64,000 nt of DNA from assembly GCA_946811695.1 (NCBI GenBank), contig OX328132.1, positions 122,338,235-122,402,234 on the forward strand, read 5' to 3'. Below the pieces are notes generated by a model that made no database searches, was not told the DNA's origin, and saw only the letters and a list, made by a program, of their open reading frames with translations. Shown piece after piece: positions 23,011-33,644 of this stretch (positions are counted from its first letter, which is position 1; each line of letters starts with the position of its first letter). The position numbers and the translations under genes are program-made. The DNA comes from Gonocerus acuteangulatus. Lineage: Eukaryota > Arthropoda > Insecta > Hemiptera > Coreidae.

Positions 23011-23315
23011 ATCACTCGTAGAGTTCCTCGATCTTGTGAATTTAGTTTTACCCCTTTGATATTTGTGAGAAATAAAAACATTTTCTTGGTTGTCTTTTTT
23101 TTTTTTTTTAGATTCTTTCCTCTTCAGCCAATAATGTATTTTTTACATATTCCAATGTGGCTGAAGATTTATCTTAGTTGCACAAAACGTCCATGGCTGA
23201 AACAACACTGTCAAACTCACAGGGCATAACTAATAGTAACTAAACGTTGACTGATCATTTCCTCTTCTTCTATTCATTAGTTGTTCAAGCATCACTAGTC
23301 CTACCAAGCATTTAA

Positions 23316-23480
23316 CCCTTTCCGGACAAGACTATGAACGGACTTGTCACTCTCTCAGTCTGCCCAGCCTTCACCCCGTCTCTCTCCTCAGACGGGGCTA
23401 TATTAGCTCCTAAACAATCCGATTCTCGCTCTACATTCCATGCTATTACGCTATTTCACTATAACTCATTTATTTAGTTT
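23316..23480 (+). repeat. Possible piggyBac-type element end
   Basis: TTAA at 23,312-23,315 followed by CCCTTTCCGGACAAG, close to the CCCTTTCCGTAC end of the MITE at 7,377. A pyrimidine-rich, GC-richer stretch follows. The opposite end was not found, so this is one end only; it marks where the Copia sequence stops. Confidence 0.5.
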
Positions 23481-23689
23481 CTCTCTTAAATTGTGTTTGA
23501 TTTACAAATTGTCCAGATACCTTCTTTTATTTTAATTAGAAATTATAATTATTAGATTAGCAATAAGAAAAGATTAACTCCAATTAATTTAAACTAAAAT
23601 TATAATTTTGTGAACACAAAAATCTAAAAAAAATACAACTTATTTTGAGTAATAAATAATTATTTATAACATAAAATAGTTTTTAGCAT

Positions 23690-24080
23690 TTATTTATCTG
23701 ATTGAGAACATCCCATTGAAAATTACTTTAAAAACTTTTTTGTAGAAAATATAGTAAGCTTTCGAATATTTTCCTTCCACCTACTACAATTTCTGATCCG
23801 TTTTCGAGATATTTAGGAAACTATTAAGATCCCAAACATATTATTCCTATTATTAAAATATTTTTTTTATTACTTCCTTAACTCTAAATTAATCAAAATT
23901 TAAACCTTTTAGTTTAGATGAATTTCAAAACTGTAGAAAATATTTAAATTTAATCTAACGATTGGAAATCATAGTAAGCGGAAGGAAACTATTCCAAAGA
24001 TTACTAAATTTTCTACAAAAAAGTCCGTCTCGCAGGAACTGCATCATCTTAGCGCGGTTCCGTTCATATCCCTAGTCTAA
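23690..24080 (+). repeat. Family A, partial copy
   Basis: Shares 'agaaaatatagtaagctttcg', 'ttttcgagatatt' and the end 'cgcaggaactgcatcatcttagcgcggttcc' with other family members. Confidence 0.75.
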
Positions 24081-24127
24081 TTTGGAAAGATTAAAATAGA
24101 AGCAGTTATTATTTTGGTTCCACCAGT

Positions 24128-24250
24128 CTTTTTTTTTTTTTTAATTAATTATTATAATGGCGTGTCAACCCTTAAGGTCACCAACGCCATTCCTGTGTGT
24201 AGTAAAGTCTTGAAAGGTCATGATTTACGATCTTACCTGGAAGGGTTGGC
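24128..24250 (-). repeat. SINE family 1 tail fragment
   Basis: A T run followed by 'ataatggcgtgtcaaccctt' and 'caccaacgcc', a diverged form of the SINE 3' end (minus orientation). The head is not recognisable. Confidence 0.45.
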
Positions 24251-24279
24251 TAACACTAGGTCCCGCTAGTTACAAGGTC

Positions 24280-25192
24280 TTGGAATCTTGGAAATCTATA
24301 TTTCTAACAATAAATTGTTTTTGTTATTTTACTTAACCAGTTTTATTGTCAAATACATTATCCAACTATAAGCAATTAAAAAATATTCCTTGTTATTTTT
24401 TAATTGCTTATAGTTGGATAATGAACGACAAAAAGAACCGTTCGAATAAACGAAATCAATTAATTTAAAGTTTTAAGCACTTATTTCTCCAATTGACATC
24501 GCCTAATTAAAACTTTCTTCAGAACCTTTTTTTTTTGTAGAGCATTTAGTAAGCTTTCGAATGGTAATCTTCCGCTTCACAAGATTGTCAACGGTTTTCG
24601 AGATACTAACAAAAGTATACAAAGTTACCAAAGCTTTTTTTTTCTGTTAATAAAATATTTTATTCTAACCCTTCCTTTACTCAAAACGTAACAAAAATTT
24701 CAACATATTAGTGTTGATGAAATTCAAACATGCAGAAAATGGTTCAACTGTATCCCATAATTCTAAGTACCAAAATCAAAGACAAACAACCCTCCCTAGG
24801 AAGGACGCTAGGCAGTTGAAAAGCTATATCTTGGAAATCCATATCTCTAACATTAAATTGTTTTTCTTATTTTTCTTAACCTGTTTTATTTTCAAATACA
24901 TTATCCAACTATAAGCAATTAAAAAATAACAAGGAATAAAAAACGACGAAAGATTAAATAATAAAAAACGAAGTCTATAGGCCCAGTGGGTGACTAGTTA
25001 TCTGTAAAAAGCAAACAACGTCCTTGTTTGGACTGGCTGAGCCTGGCGAATAGCACGAACCATTACTGGATTTTACTGGTTAATGAACATGACCTTTCAA
25101 ATTAGACGAAAGATTTTTCTACCAAATTTCATCAAAATCGGTCCATTATTCACTGAGCTAGAGCGAGAACAGACAAATATATTAATATATTA

Positions 25193-25230
<38 letters not shown>

Positions 25231-25412
25231 ATATATATACATATATATATGTATATGTACACACAAATTTGAACCACCATTATTTTCGTTCTCTAGGGGT
25301 TCTGAAACGTAAAAGTTTCTAGTCGGCACTTCCGGATTGCGTCATGAGGTCAACCCTATAAGCGGGGTTCCTCCCTATGGAGGGAGGGAGGAACCGCGCT
25401 AAAAAAAGGCAC
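24280..25412 (+). repeat. Family A, long copy with TA core
   Basis: Matches copy 1 (1-480) over 24,470-24,960 almost base for base, then the 'acatgacctttcaaattagacg' block, TA core 25,178-25,250, 'tttgaaccaccattattttc' and the 'ggggttcctccctatgg' tail. Confidence 0.85.
24356..24423. repeat. Perfect 30-bp hairpin
   Basis: Arms 24,356-24,385 and 24,394-24,423 are exact reverse complements (centre AAGCAATTAAAAAATA) with an 8-base loop. The single arm 'aactataagcaattaaaaaa' occurs alone at 24,907 and near 441 (one base different), so the hairpin is an inverted duplication of a family A segment. Confidence 0.9.
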
Positions 25413-26471
25413 TATACCTCCAGAACGAGCCCAAACATATTCACTAATTCATAAGTGTCATTAAAGACGAGAGATATAATTAATATATTGGGAAGAGGCA
25501 TTTCTTTGCGGTAAAAAAAAGGCCGACTCGCAGGAACTGCGTCATCTTAGTGAGGTTCCGTTCTTATCCCTAGTGTCATTTGGAAAGATTGAAATAGAAA
25601 CAGTTATTATTTTGGTTCCCCCCTTTGGAAATGCTTTTATGCCCCATGATACAAAGGGCTAGAGTATCCTTAACTGGCATGGTTGGTCAGCCCCAACCAT
25701 TCACCATAATCCAAATGAAATACTTATTTCACAGTTCAATGCAATTTAAAACAAAAAAAAAAAAAAAACAATTAAAAAGTGAGCTAAAGAACTACAAAAA
25801 CCCGTTCAAAAGAACAAAACATACACATTTGAAGTTTTAAGCTCCTATTCCTCCGATTGACATTGCCTAATCGAAAATTACTTCAGAACCTTTTTTGTAG
25901 AAAATTTAGTAAGCTTTCAAATTATTACCTTCCACTTACCATGATTTCCCGACCGTTTTTGAGATATTAAGGAAAATATACGAACTTCCCAAAACTTTTC
26001 TTATCAATAAATAAAATACTTTATTCTAATCCTTCCTTGATTCCAAACGTGACCAAAATGTAAACACCTTTATTATATGAATTTCAAACATGCAGAAAAT
26101 ATTTTAACTGAATCCCATGCTTCTAAGTACCCAAACCAAAAACTTGAATCAACAACTATTTTTCCACTTTTCTCGAAAATGGTTAAAGCTATCGCCTTAA
26201 AATGGTTTCATTCATTTTCCTAGACCAAGAAGCCTATATAACGAGTACTTGCAAGCATATGATGTAAGCGTAACATTTTTTTTTTCGTGTGAATTTCGCT
26301 CCAAAAACCATGTTCTGGTGGACAGATTATATTGGTTAACAAACTTGACCTTTCAAATTAGACAAAAGATTTTTCTACCAAATTTCATCAAAATCGGTCT
26401 ATTTTTGAAGAAGCCACAGCACGAACAGACATATATATATGTATATGTATATATGTATATATATATATGTG

Positions 26472-26543
<72 letters not shown>

Positions 26544-26545
26544 AC
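25413..26545 (+). repeat. Family A, further copies with TA core
   Basis: Two adjoining pieces. 25,500-25,620 has the 'cgcaggaactgcgtcatctta' end. 25,830-26,430 has the 'agcatat', 'acttgacctttcaaatta' and 'catcaaaatcgg' blocks. It runs into a TA core at 26,432-26,540, after which the usual 'tttgaaccacc' block is missing. Confidence 0.8.
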
Positions 26546-26744
26546 TAACGTTATCAAAGAAATATTCAGTAAAGTTAACGTTTAAATAGAGTTTCCATTT
26601 GTACGAGTTTTACCGAGTCAGGTCCCAATTTTTTCAAATGTTTCAAGATAAATTTAAAATAAAAATAAAATATTAGTAAGTTTTTTGATTTATTTTCTGA
26701 TGAAAAATAAATGATTGGATTTTAACCCGTTTTAGCACTAATTT

Positions 26745-26830
26745 TTCCCACAATAGTAATAGTAATACTATCCGGCGCTAATGGCCTAGATGTCGATGCG
26801 CCGTAAAATAAAAGAAAAAGAAAAAAAGAA
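26745..26830 (+). repeat. SINE family 1 tail fragment
   Basis: 'ccggcgctaatggcctagatg' then 'cgatgcgccgtaaaa' and an A-rich tail: the SINE 3' end in plus orientation, head absent. Confidence 0.6.
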
Positions 26831-27469
26831 GTAATACTATCATTAACTAATAAGAATATTTTGTAGTAATAGTGATTTTTAAATAATTACTAACGATTTT
26901 TTTTTAATAATTTGTCATGTGCTGAGTTCAATGATCAAAAATATTAAATAAAAAAAGTTACTGAAGAGGTCAATAAATGTGATGAATTCTTTTTTAATGA
27001 AATATATTTAAGATTAACACATTCTCTGTCGCCTTCCTTATTTGAATCTGCCCTCATGTGCGACTTTGTTTTTTTAATTTTTAATGTATTTTTTATTCAA
27101 ATTCACCAGAAAATCTATTAAAAAAGTTTAAGTATTATAATATCCAGAAAACATAAGTTTTTTCCAACGGTGTATGGACCCGGCACCGTTGGCAAGACAT
27201 GGGGAGTTGGCAGAGAATGTCTTAATACCCTTTTGAGATAAAAATATAATGAAAATAACCAGCGATAATGGCCTAGTTCAAAGCACCAATAAAAGAAATT
27301 AAAAAGAGTTCCAATGAACATAGAATCCAATCATCCAAATCAATTAATGTTAACGATTCTTTGTTGCTGGATTAAAAATTTAATTTAAATGCTAGTGATA
27401 TTTTTGATTTTCTATGCTTCGGTATTTTATGTAAGTTGAAGTGAGGGTCGGGAAGGATCAACGGATTCT

Positions 27470-27748
27470 TGAAGAAAGTAGCATGAGTTGCTCCCAAAAT
27501 TTTTTAAATTATTAGTTTATGTTGGCGACATTTCTAACCTATTCAGGTTTATCATCATGCATTTACATAATTAAAATAAATAATATTGTAAAATGAAAGA
27601 TGTTTCCTCCATACTTTTCATTTCACAGTATTATTTATTTTAATTACGTAGATGCCCGACGATGAACCTGAATAGGTTCGAAACGTCACCAATATAAACT
27701 AATAATTTAAACAATTTCTGGAGCAACTTATGCTACTTTCTTCAAGAT
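27470..27748. repeat. Foldback repeat with hammerhead-like remnants
   Basis: Arms about 27,470-27,600 and 27,618-27,748 are reverse complements with roughly 15% difference (for example 'aagaaagtagcatgagttgctcc' against 'ggagcaacttatgctactttctt'). Each arm holds a core-like block: GATGAACCTGAATAGGTTCG with AAACGTC at 27,661-27,687, and on the minus strand TGATGATAAACCTGAATAGG with TTAGAAATGTC near 27,559-27,527. The leading C of the CTGANGA core is absent in both, so they look decayed. Confidence 0.65.
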
Positions 27749-27759
27749 TTCGGTATTTT

Positions 27760-29685
27760 GTTTTAATTTTATCATGTCCCATACTTTTACAGTCCAAACT
27801 TCAGAAAATCCTAGTTTTAGAGTAAAACATCACAGGAATCCTGAATTTTCAATAAACTCAGTAAGAAACTCAAAATTATCACTTAGGAGGGTTTTTTTTT
27901 GTTAAAACTATTTAATTTATGCCCATCAATAGTAGCTATCTGCTAGCAGAGGAACAGGAAATGTAAACTTTTAAAATGTTGAGTGGCTATGTTTATAAAT
28001 GACAATTATGTATTCATTTGGCTGGAGGCCAATTACCCAAGGACCCTTATCCTCTAAGGTAAAATGCAAATATTTTTTCACTAGCTTCATTCATGAATGA
28101 GAATACAGACATTGTTATCAAATAAATGTAAGATAAATATAAAAAATAATATATAACTCATAAAGAAAATTTAGACCCTAAAAGATTCCATGAAATAAAA
28201 AATCAATTTACTGTTAAATTTCAATTTTTAATCCTTACTTCGCATTAACATTTAGCATATTAAAACTAAAATATATCTCTTTTTGAGTTGTATGTTTATG
28301 TTACAAACAATAACAAATTCTTTCCCAAAATAAGAAAAAGTTAAAAAATATCATGATATGAGATTAATAACAAACTGAGTCACAAATTAATTAAGAATGC
28401 GAATTTAAGGTCTAATCTAAAAAGTACAGCAGAAGCACATGCATGGCATGGTGCTTTGAAGATGAAAAACAAATGTCACAAGGTTTTGTTAAACAAGAGA
28501 GATAGAAGAAAAAATTCAGAAGAGTTATGCATTCAAGGTCTTCCAAGAATAATACACAATAAAATGATTAAAGTTTGTGGCCATCATTTGAGGGGGAAAA
28601 AACATAACTCTCTTTCATAATCCTTAGATATCAATTAAATTTCTTGTATAATAATAGAATTTAATTCAAAAAAGTTTACGAGTCAATTATTTGAATACAA
28701 ATAAAATAAAATCAACATTTTAATATATTACACCAGTTTTGACATTTTTAAATGCCAACTGATTAGGTTTATGGCTTTTTATTATCTGATGATTCTATAA
28801 GCGGCCCACAATAAACTACTGTACCTTTATAAATCTTATAACAAATAAAAAGGTAAATAAAATCAAAATGATTTTTGTAAACGACTGTGAACCTAACTAC
28901 TGATCAAATAAAAATTTGAGAGTGCAAATTTTATTGTTTAATTGGAATAAAACAAAACAATAAACAAATTTGGAGGATTTATTTTCAAGGCTATAATTTA
29001 TTTTCTCGCTAAGATAACCTTAAACTGCGTTTAATTTAACGATTTTTAAAGACTAAATGTAAATTTTAGTGGCTTTTTTTTTACAATAGGATGATTTATA
29101 TTAAGGAATAGAAATATGTGAACCGTAAAAGAAAACTTAAATTTTCTTCGTTGCCTTATGAAGGATAGACTTTTGGGGTGTCAGGGGCCGAATTGGATTT
29201 TTGGTGTGAATCATCGAGGCAATGAATGAACTGACTAATATAGCAATGCATACGATGACAGTATACAGATAACAATATGAGCATGGCATATTGATAACAC
29301 AACAACTAAACAAAAACATTGAATAAAACATAGAATATGATTTTCTTCCTTGTTGTCTAATCACATACATTTTGAAGCATTATCAAAATATTCTCTTTCC
29401 TGTATTTGAATAGCTATAAATTTCCAATTAGCACAAAAATAATGCCATTTATAATAAAATTGCATCTACTCAAAGCACAATCCTCTTTCAATGTTCTTGG
29501 AAAGAAGTTTGTGATTAACTTTTAATGAACAATGAACAAACGTGGAAGAATCCAATAATTGGCTGTAGAACAGTTATTAAAAGGAAATATTTAGAACGTT
29601 TTTTTTTTTTCTTCGCGAACAAATAACTCAAGAAAGTTAACAATGGAAGCACCAATTGACGACGTAAAACACAAAAATTACTCAC
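27760..29685. other. Nedd4 intron 1, no gene seen
   Basis: AT-rich sequence (the intron between Nedd4 exon 1 and exon 2) with no recognisable coding or element. Confidence 0.55.
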
Positions 29686-29766
29686 ATCTTCATCTTCATC
29701 AGGACTTGGAATATAGCCGTATTCGTCATTAAAGGCTATACTTGTAGACCTATCCACTACGGACAT
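29686..29766 (-). CDS. Nedd4: Nedd4 exon 1 (start codon and acidic N-terminus)
   Basis: An 81-bp coding exon of 27 codons from ATG at 29,766: MSVVDRSTSIAFNDEYGYIP then SPDEDED, followed by the strong donor GTGAGT. The exon ends in phase 0, exactly what exon 2 (TAVTSRLRLK...) needs, so the joined protein puts a short acidic tail directly before the C2 domain. The similarity of this N-terminus is low, as Nedd4 N-termini vary; the call rests on the ATG, the donor, phase and strand. The intron to exon 2 would be 12.3 kb and holds the Copia stack. Another upstream first exon cannot be excluded. Confidence 0.72.
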
Positions 29767-30230
29767 TATGTGCCTTAATAAAGAAGCATATTAATTTTCA
29801 CTATTTTGAGGGAAATCACCACATACATATCACGTTATATTCACAACAATGTTAATCAGCTTAGCTACAGCTGATAAGGCCATATGAATCGAGACACATC
29901 TGTCATTCTTAAATTTTGTTCTCATAAGGAGTAATGTTCTCCCATTATACTGGTACAATAGTGTCTTCTGTATTTAAATAAACGAACAAAAACGCAGAAT
30001 AGAGACAATGACACTTTAAAGAATATATTAGTAAATCGTATTGGCTTAAAAAGAAAAAAAAAATGAAAATATTCTAAATTGGACTTTAATAGCTATGATT
30101 AAATTGATTAAGCATAAATATGCCTACTGTTGATAAAACAGTCTATATTGGTCACTATTATGAACATCATAAATTAGAGAAAACGGATTGATTTTTTTGT
30201 TATGAAAGTGAGGGGGGGGGCAAGAATATA
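29767..30230. promoter_or_regulatory. Presumed Nedd4 upstream region
   Basis: Immediately 5' of the Nedd4 start on the minus strand and part of the 3.9-kb interval between Nedd4 and DNAJC30. No clear core-promoter motif is defensible; the call is by position only. Confidence 0.3.
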
Positions 30231-30239
30231 CGAAGAATT

Positions 30240-30370
30240 ACTTTATAGTGAGGTGTTGACAGTTAGTCTTCCAGGTGATATGTAGCCAGGAAATAGTTGG
30301 GATTCGGCTAGGAAAACATCAATAAGATTTTTCTAAAAATCTATATTCAGGACGTCTCTTAAATTAGTTT
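30240..30370 (-). repeat. Remnant of the hammerhead element (ribozyme deleted)
   Basis: 'agttgggattcggctaggaaa' and 'acatcaataagattttt' then 'aatctatattcaggacgt' match the segment next to the hammerhead motif at 38,470-38,536. The sequence leaves the family right at the GAAACGTC end, so the ribozyme core is gone. Confidence 0.65.
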
Positions 30371-30739
30371 TCTTTCTATATCTTCAATATATTCATTTGG
30401 GTATTTTCTAGAAGAGGGCCACCACATTATTTTTTTTAGCTTAAGGTTAAGGTTAGGTCAATTATTTGTAAATTTTTTACACATGGTTAACCGTAATTAC
30501 TCTCGTAATAACTGGAGAACCCGAACAGTTACAGATTTGCATTTCTAATTTATTTTTGCTTTTCTAAATGCAGAAAGTAGATGTAGCATGGAACGCCAGG
30601 TAACAGCTAGTAAAGTTATAAAAAATAAAATACCGAGACGATAAAAAGTAGATAGAATAATAAAACCTAGTTCACGTCCCTGCGTCATCCCCCTTAAGCC
30701 AAAAATCGACGGCGCCAACTCAAAATTCATTTAGAAAAA

Positions 30740-30815
30740 GTATTGATATCCCTAAAAAAAACTAACGTTGAAAATAAAGCCAAGTTCCAGGCCCCTCCCA
30801 AAAACAGTATTCCTA
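30740..30815 (+). repeat. Dispersed motif 'aactaacgttgaaaataaag'
   Basis: Shared with 11,180-11,235 and, on the other strand, with 32,135-32,180 ('ttggccttttttcaacgtta'). Identity of the parent element is unknown. Confidence 0.45.
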
Positions 30816-30982
30816 TGAAAGTTATGATATCATAGTATTGGGACAAGTTTTAGGCTATTAATACCTTATCAAGAATCTAATAATAACCTATTTGTGCAAT
30901 TCCAACTTTGCCTGTTTTCGTTAACTTACGTACGGTCGTGGCCGCTTTAACTTACATAGAGTTCATAAAAATCCGACCGTTT

Positions 30983-31181
30983 TAAAGCGGCCCCTACACG
31001 GTCAGTAATAATGACATTACCTTATCAAAATGACAGTAATAATGATAGTGTAAGGTGGACAAAATTGGAATGACGAACAGTAATGATGTGAATCCGCTCA
31101 TGAATGATGTAATCTCAGCTTCATCATTACTGAAAGTGGAGGGGATACTGTCATTAGTAATGATGGTGTAGGGAGCGCTAC
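30983..31181. mobile_element. Small TIR element (MITE)
   Basis: The left end 'gcggcccctacac' with 'gtcagtaataatgaca' is matched by the inverted right end 'gcgctccctacac' with 'atcattactaatgaca'. Internal 'cagtaatgatg' units are repeated. Length about 200 bp; target duplication not determined, superfamily unknown. Confidence 0.55.
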
Positions 31182-31339
31182 ATCATTAATCCGTCATTAC
31201 TCAGTCTATCTCGAGCTGTAACTAGGTGAAACAGATGTAAAGGTTAAACTAGATTGAGTAGAAAGGGCAAAAAATAAGATGAATTGAAATGTACGACTCT
31301 ACCTTGGTAACATTATAGTTATGAAATAGTTTTAAAAGT

Positions 31340-31340
31340 A

Positions 31341-31412
<72 letters not shown>
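31340..31412. repeat. (TA)n microsatellite
   Basis: About 70 bases of alternating TA. Confidence 0.95.
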
Positions 31413-31414
<2 letters not shown>

Positions 31415-32134
31415 AATTAACGAATCCGCATTAAGTTTAATTAAAATATATCATAGAATAAAATATATATAAAGTCATCTATAAGGGACCAACAACTTTT
31501 CACATTCGTTACTTTGCATTTGTATCGACGATATAAAATAGGTTGAAAGTGCTTTATTTTTTATGTCGACTTTAGAAAATAATGTTGACGTGATTCTTTT
31601 ACCAATTCATTTGTCTTATAGAGTAGATTAGAAGAAAATATAATCGTTAAACTATAATTTATATTTCGTCAAATATATTCAAAAATATGCTTACGTTTTC
31701 AAGCAAACTAGTATTATACATGTTTTTACACCAAAAATAATAGTAGATTTAAAATCTGCACCCCAAGAAACCCTAACGTGGTGAATAATATTGAAAACAA
31801 AAAATAATGATTTTTCCCAGTCTGGAAGAGAATAAAAATTTGTAAGCGAAAAAGTAATGTAACGTTTTGAAATTCAATATCTCCCCTTGAGATAATCTAT
31901 TTTTACGTCATTGAAATCTTTCAAAAGAAGAAAGACTCCTTTTTCTAACCATATAAATGACTATTGTATTATATCAAAAGGTACTTGCGAAAAATGGTTA
32001 TCCAAATAAAAATAAAATGCAAACTTTTTTGCACATAACCTCGGTCCCAGAACACTTGGAAACGCCCCGATTGGAAGGATATGAGTCATATTAAGGCCTT
32101 TACGAACGTTTCACAAGCTTTCATAGGAAAACTG
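31413..32134. other. No gene seen
   Basis: AT-rich; near 31,500 a short stretch 'ttactttgcatttgtatcgacgatat' resembles one near 50,478, suggesting an old shared element. Confidence 0.5.
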
Positions 32135-32183
32135 TTTTGGGGAGGGGTAGATCTTGGCCTTTTTTCAACGTTAGTTTTTTGGG

Positions 32184-33262
32184 GGTTTGATCGGGTGTGG
32201 CACCAGGGCTTGCTTTTTAATCTCAAAAAATCCTTTCCTCAACCTAATTACCTTATAATAAATTTCTATCTTTCTGAATGATCCTTCAACGTCTCGTTCG
32301 GATCATCTCTGTCCTCTTCCTTTCCTCAGCTTGCTGGTGTTCCACAAGGCGGCATCCTAAGTCCTATCTTATTCCTCGTGCACTCTGCTGACATGCCCAC
32401 CCACCATTCCACAGCCCTCTTTACTTTTGCTGACGATACGGCCATCCTCTCATCCAATTCAGATCCTATACTTGCTTCCAAACACCTCCAATCCCATCTC
32501 CAACTGCTTGAACCATGGTTCACAAAATGGCAGATTAAAGTCAATCCTGAAAAATCCTCCCACATAACATTCACTCTCCGAAAATCCAAATGCCCTTCCA
32601 TCAAGCTTTACCAGAGAGAAATCTGTGAAAACCCCAAATTACCTACCTAGGACTTACCCTTGACAGACGACTTACGTGGAGCCAACACATTCAAAAGAAA
32701 AGACAGGAAACAAACAGACGTTTTAGACTACTAAACAGACAACTCGACTCTCGCTCAAAATTATCTTTACAGAACAAGAGACGGATATACACTCCTATAC
32801 TTCAACCCACCTGGACGTACCTATGGCTCGGAAGTTTGGGGGTGTGCCAAGCGATCCAATATCCTACGAATCCAATCTCTCCAATCCAAAATACTCCGCA
32901 AAATAGTCAATGCTCCGTTCTATGTTTCAAACTTCACTATCCATAACGACCTAGAAATCCCCTTTGTCCAAACCCTGTCCAAAACCCGATACTTTAACTT
33001 CCACTCCCGCTTGCCTGGTCACGACAATCCTCTAATCAATAAACTATCCTCATCCTCCATTCCCGGTAAACCTCACCGTCGCCTTAAGCGCAAATGGCCT
33101 AGGGACCTATTGTAATCTAATTATGTAAACTAATGTAATGTAAATATTGTAAATAGCTACCTTAAGAGAAAATGTAAACGTTCAAAAGTTCAAGACAATA
33201 GGTTTTGGCCAATGGGCCTTTTTTCCTATCGGTCTTTCACGAATTGTCAAATAAAGATGTAT
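32184..33262 (+). pseudogene. Jockey-type LINE, 5'-truncated RT and C-terminus
   Basis: Plus-strand RT relic. It starts near motif A (GFDRVWHQGLLF), then AGVPQGGILSPILFLV (motif B), FTFADDTAILSS (motif C, 32,420-32,455) and KWQIKVNPEKSSHITF. The thumb and C-terminal region RLTWSQHIQKKRQETNRRFR...LQPTWTYG...EVWGCAKRSNILRIQSLQS and RRLKRKWPRDLL follow, ending at TAA near 33,114. Frameshifts lie near 32,278 and 32,650. No RNase H follows, as in jockey elements. The 3' UTR ends in an ATGT/TA repeat. 5' truncation is typical of incomplete target-primed insertion. Confidence 0.85.
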
Positions 33263-33263
33263 G

Positions 33264-33320
<57 letters not shown>
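33263..33320. repeat. (ATGT)n(TA)n at LINE 3' end
   Basis: Microsatellite directly following the jockey 3' end, where a tail would be expected. Confidence 0.9.
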
Positions 33321-33327
<7 letters not shown>

Positions 33328-33376
33328 TATAAGGTTCACTTTACTTTAAAAAATTTAAAGTAAAGTGAACCTTATA
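33328..33376. repeat. Perfect 23-bp hairpin upstream of DNAJC30
   Basis: Arms 33,328-33,350 and 33,354-33,376 (TATAAGGTTCACTTTACTTT and its complement) with a 3-base loop. It lies 269 bases before the DNAJC30 start codon and next to the LINE-derived microsatellite. Confidence 0.9.
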
Positions 33377-33644
33377 CTGTGAGTTTGACGTCATTGAAGA
33401 ATACAGCTTATTTAAATTAACCTTTCAGTTCAGACTTCTAAGGAGCTTTCGTTTCTTACCTCTAATGCTATCGATTTTTAATTTTCGTATCAGCTGAAAT
33501 TCAAAGTAAAAATATGGCAAAAAATACTGATTTTATTTTTGTCTGTTATCTGTTATTCGTAGAATGTAATTTTAAATACGTGCAATCGGTTTGAACGTAA
33601 ACACCTGCTCGTTCAAGAGAATATATGTGTTGTAAAATTTCAAA
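33377..33644 (+). promoter_or_regulatory. Presumed DNAJC30 promoter and 5' UTR
   Basis: The 270 bases between the hairpin and the start codon; no TATA box at a reliable distance. By position only. Confidence 0.35.

Larger units (their letters stand above)
17938..23315 (-). mobile_element. Copia-type LTR retrotransposon relic, 5'-truncated, with nested insertions
   Basis: On the minus strand the order is Gag end with zinc knuckle, protease, integrase, reverse transcriptase, RNase H and 3' LTR; integrase before RT is the Copia (Pseudoviridae-type) order. A purine tract AAGAGGGGG at 18,159-18,167 precedes the 3' LTR. The 5' LTR and the Gag N-terminus are missing; the sequence stops at a TTAA/CCCTTTCC junction of another element. 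A hAT element (19,733-21,338) and a SINE (21,750-22,106) are inserted in it. It sits in the first large Nedd4 intron, antisense to neither: it has the same strand as Nedd4. Confidence 0.88.

Noticed and set aside
27118..27330. Minus-strand small ORF with hydrophobic segment
   Set aside because: AT-rich intron sequence, no similarity or splice support.
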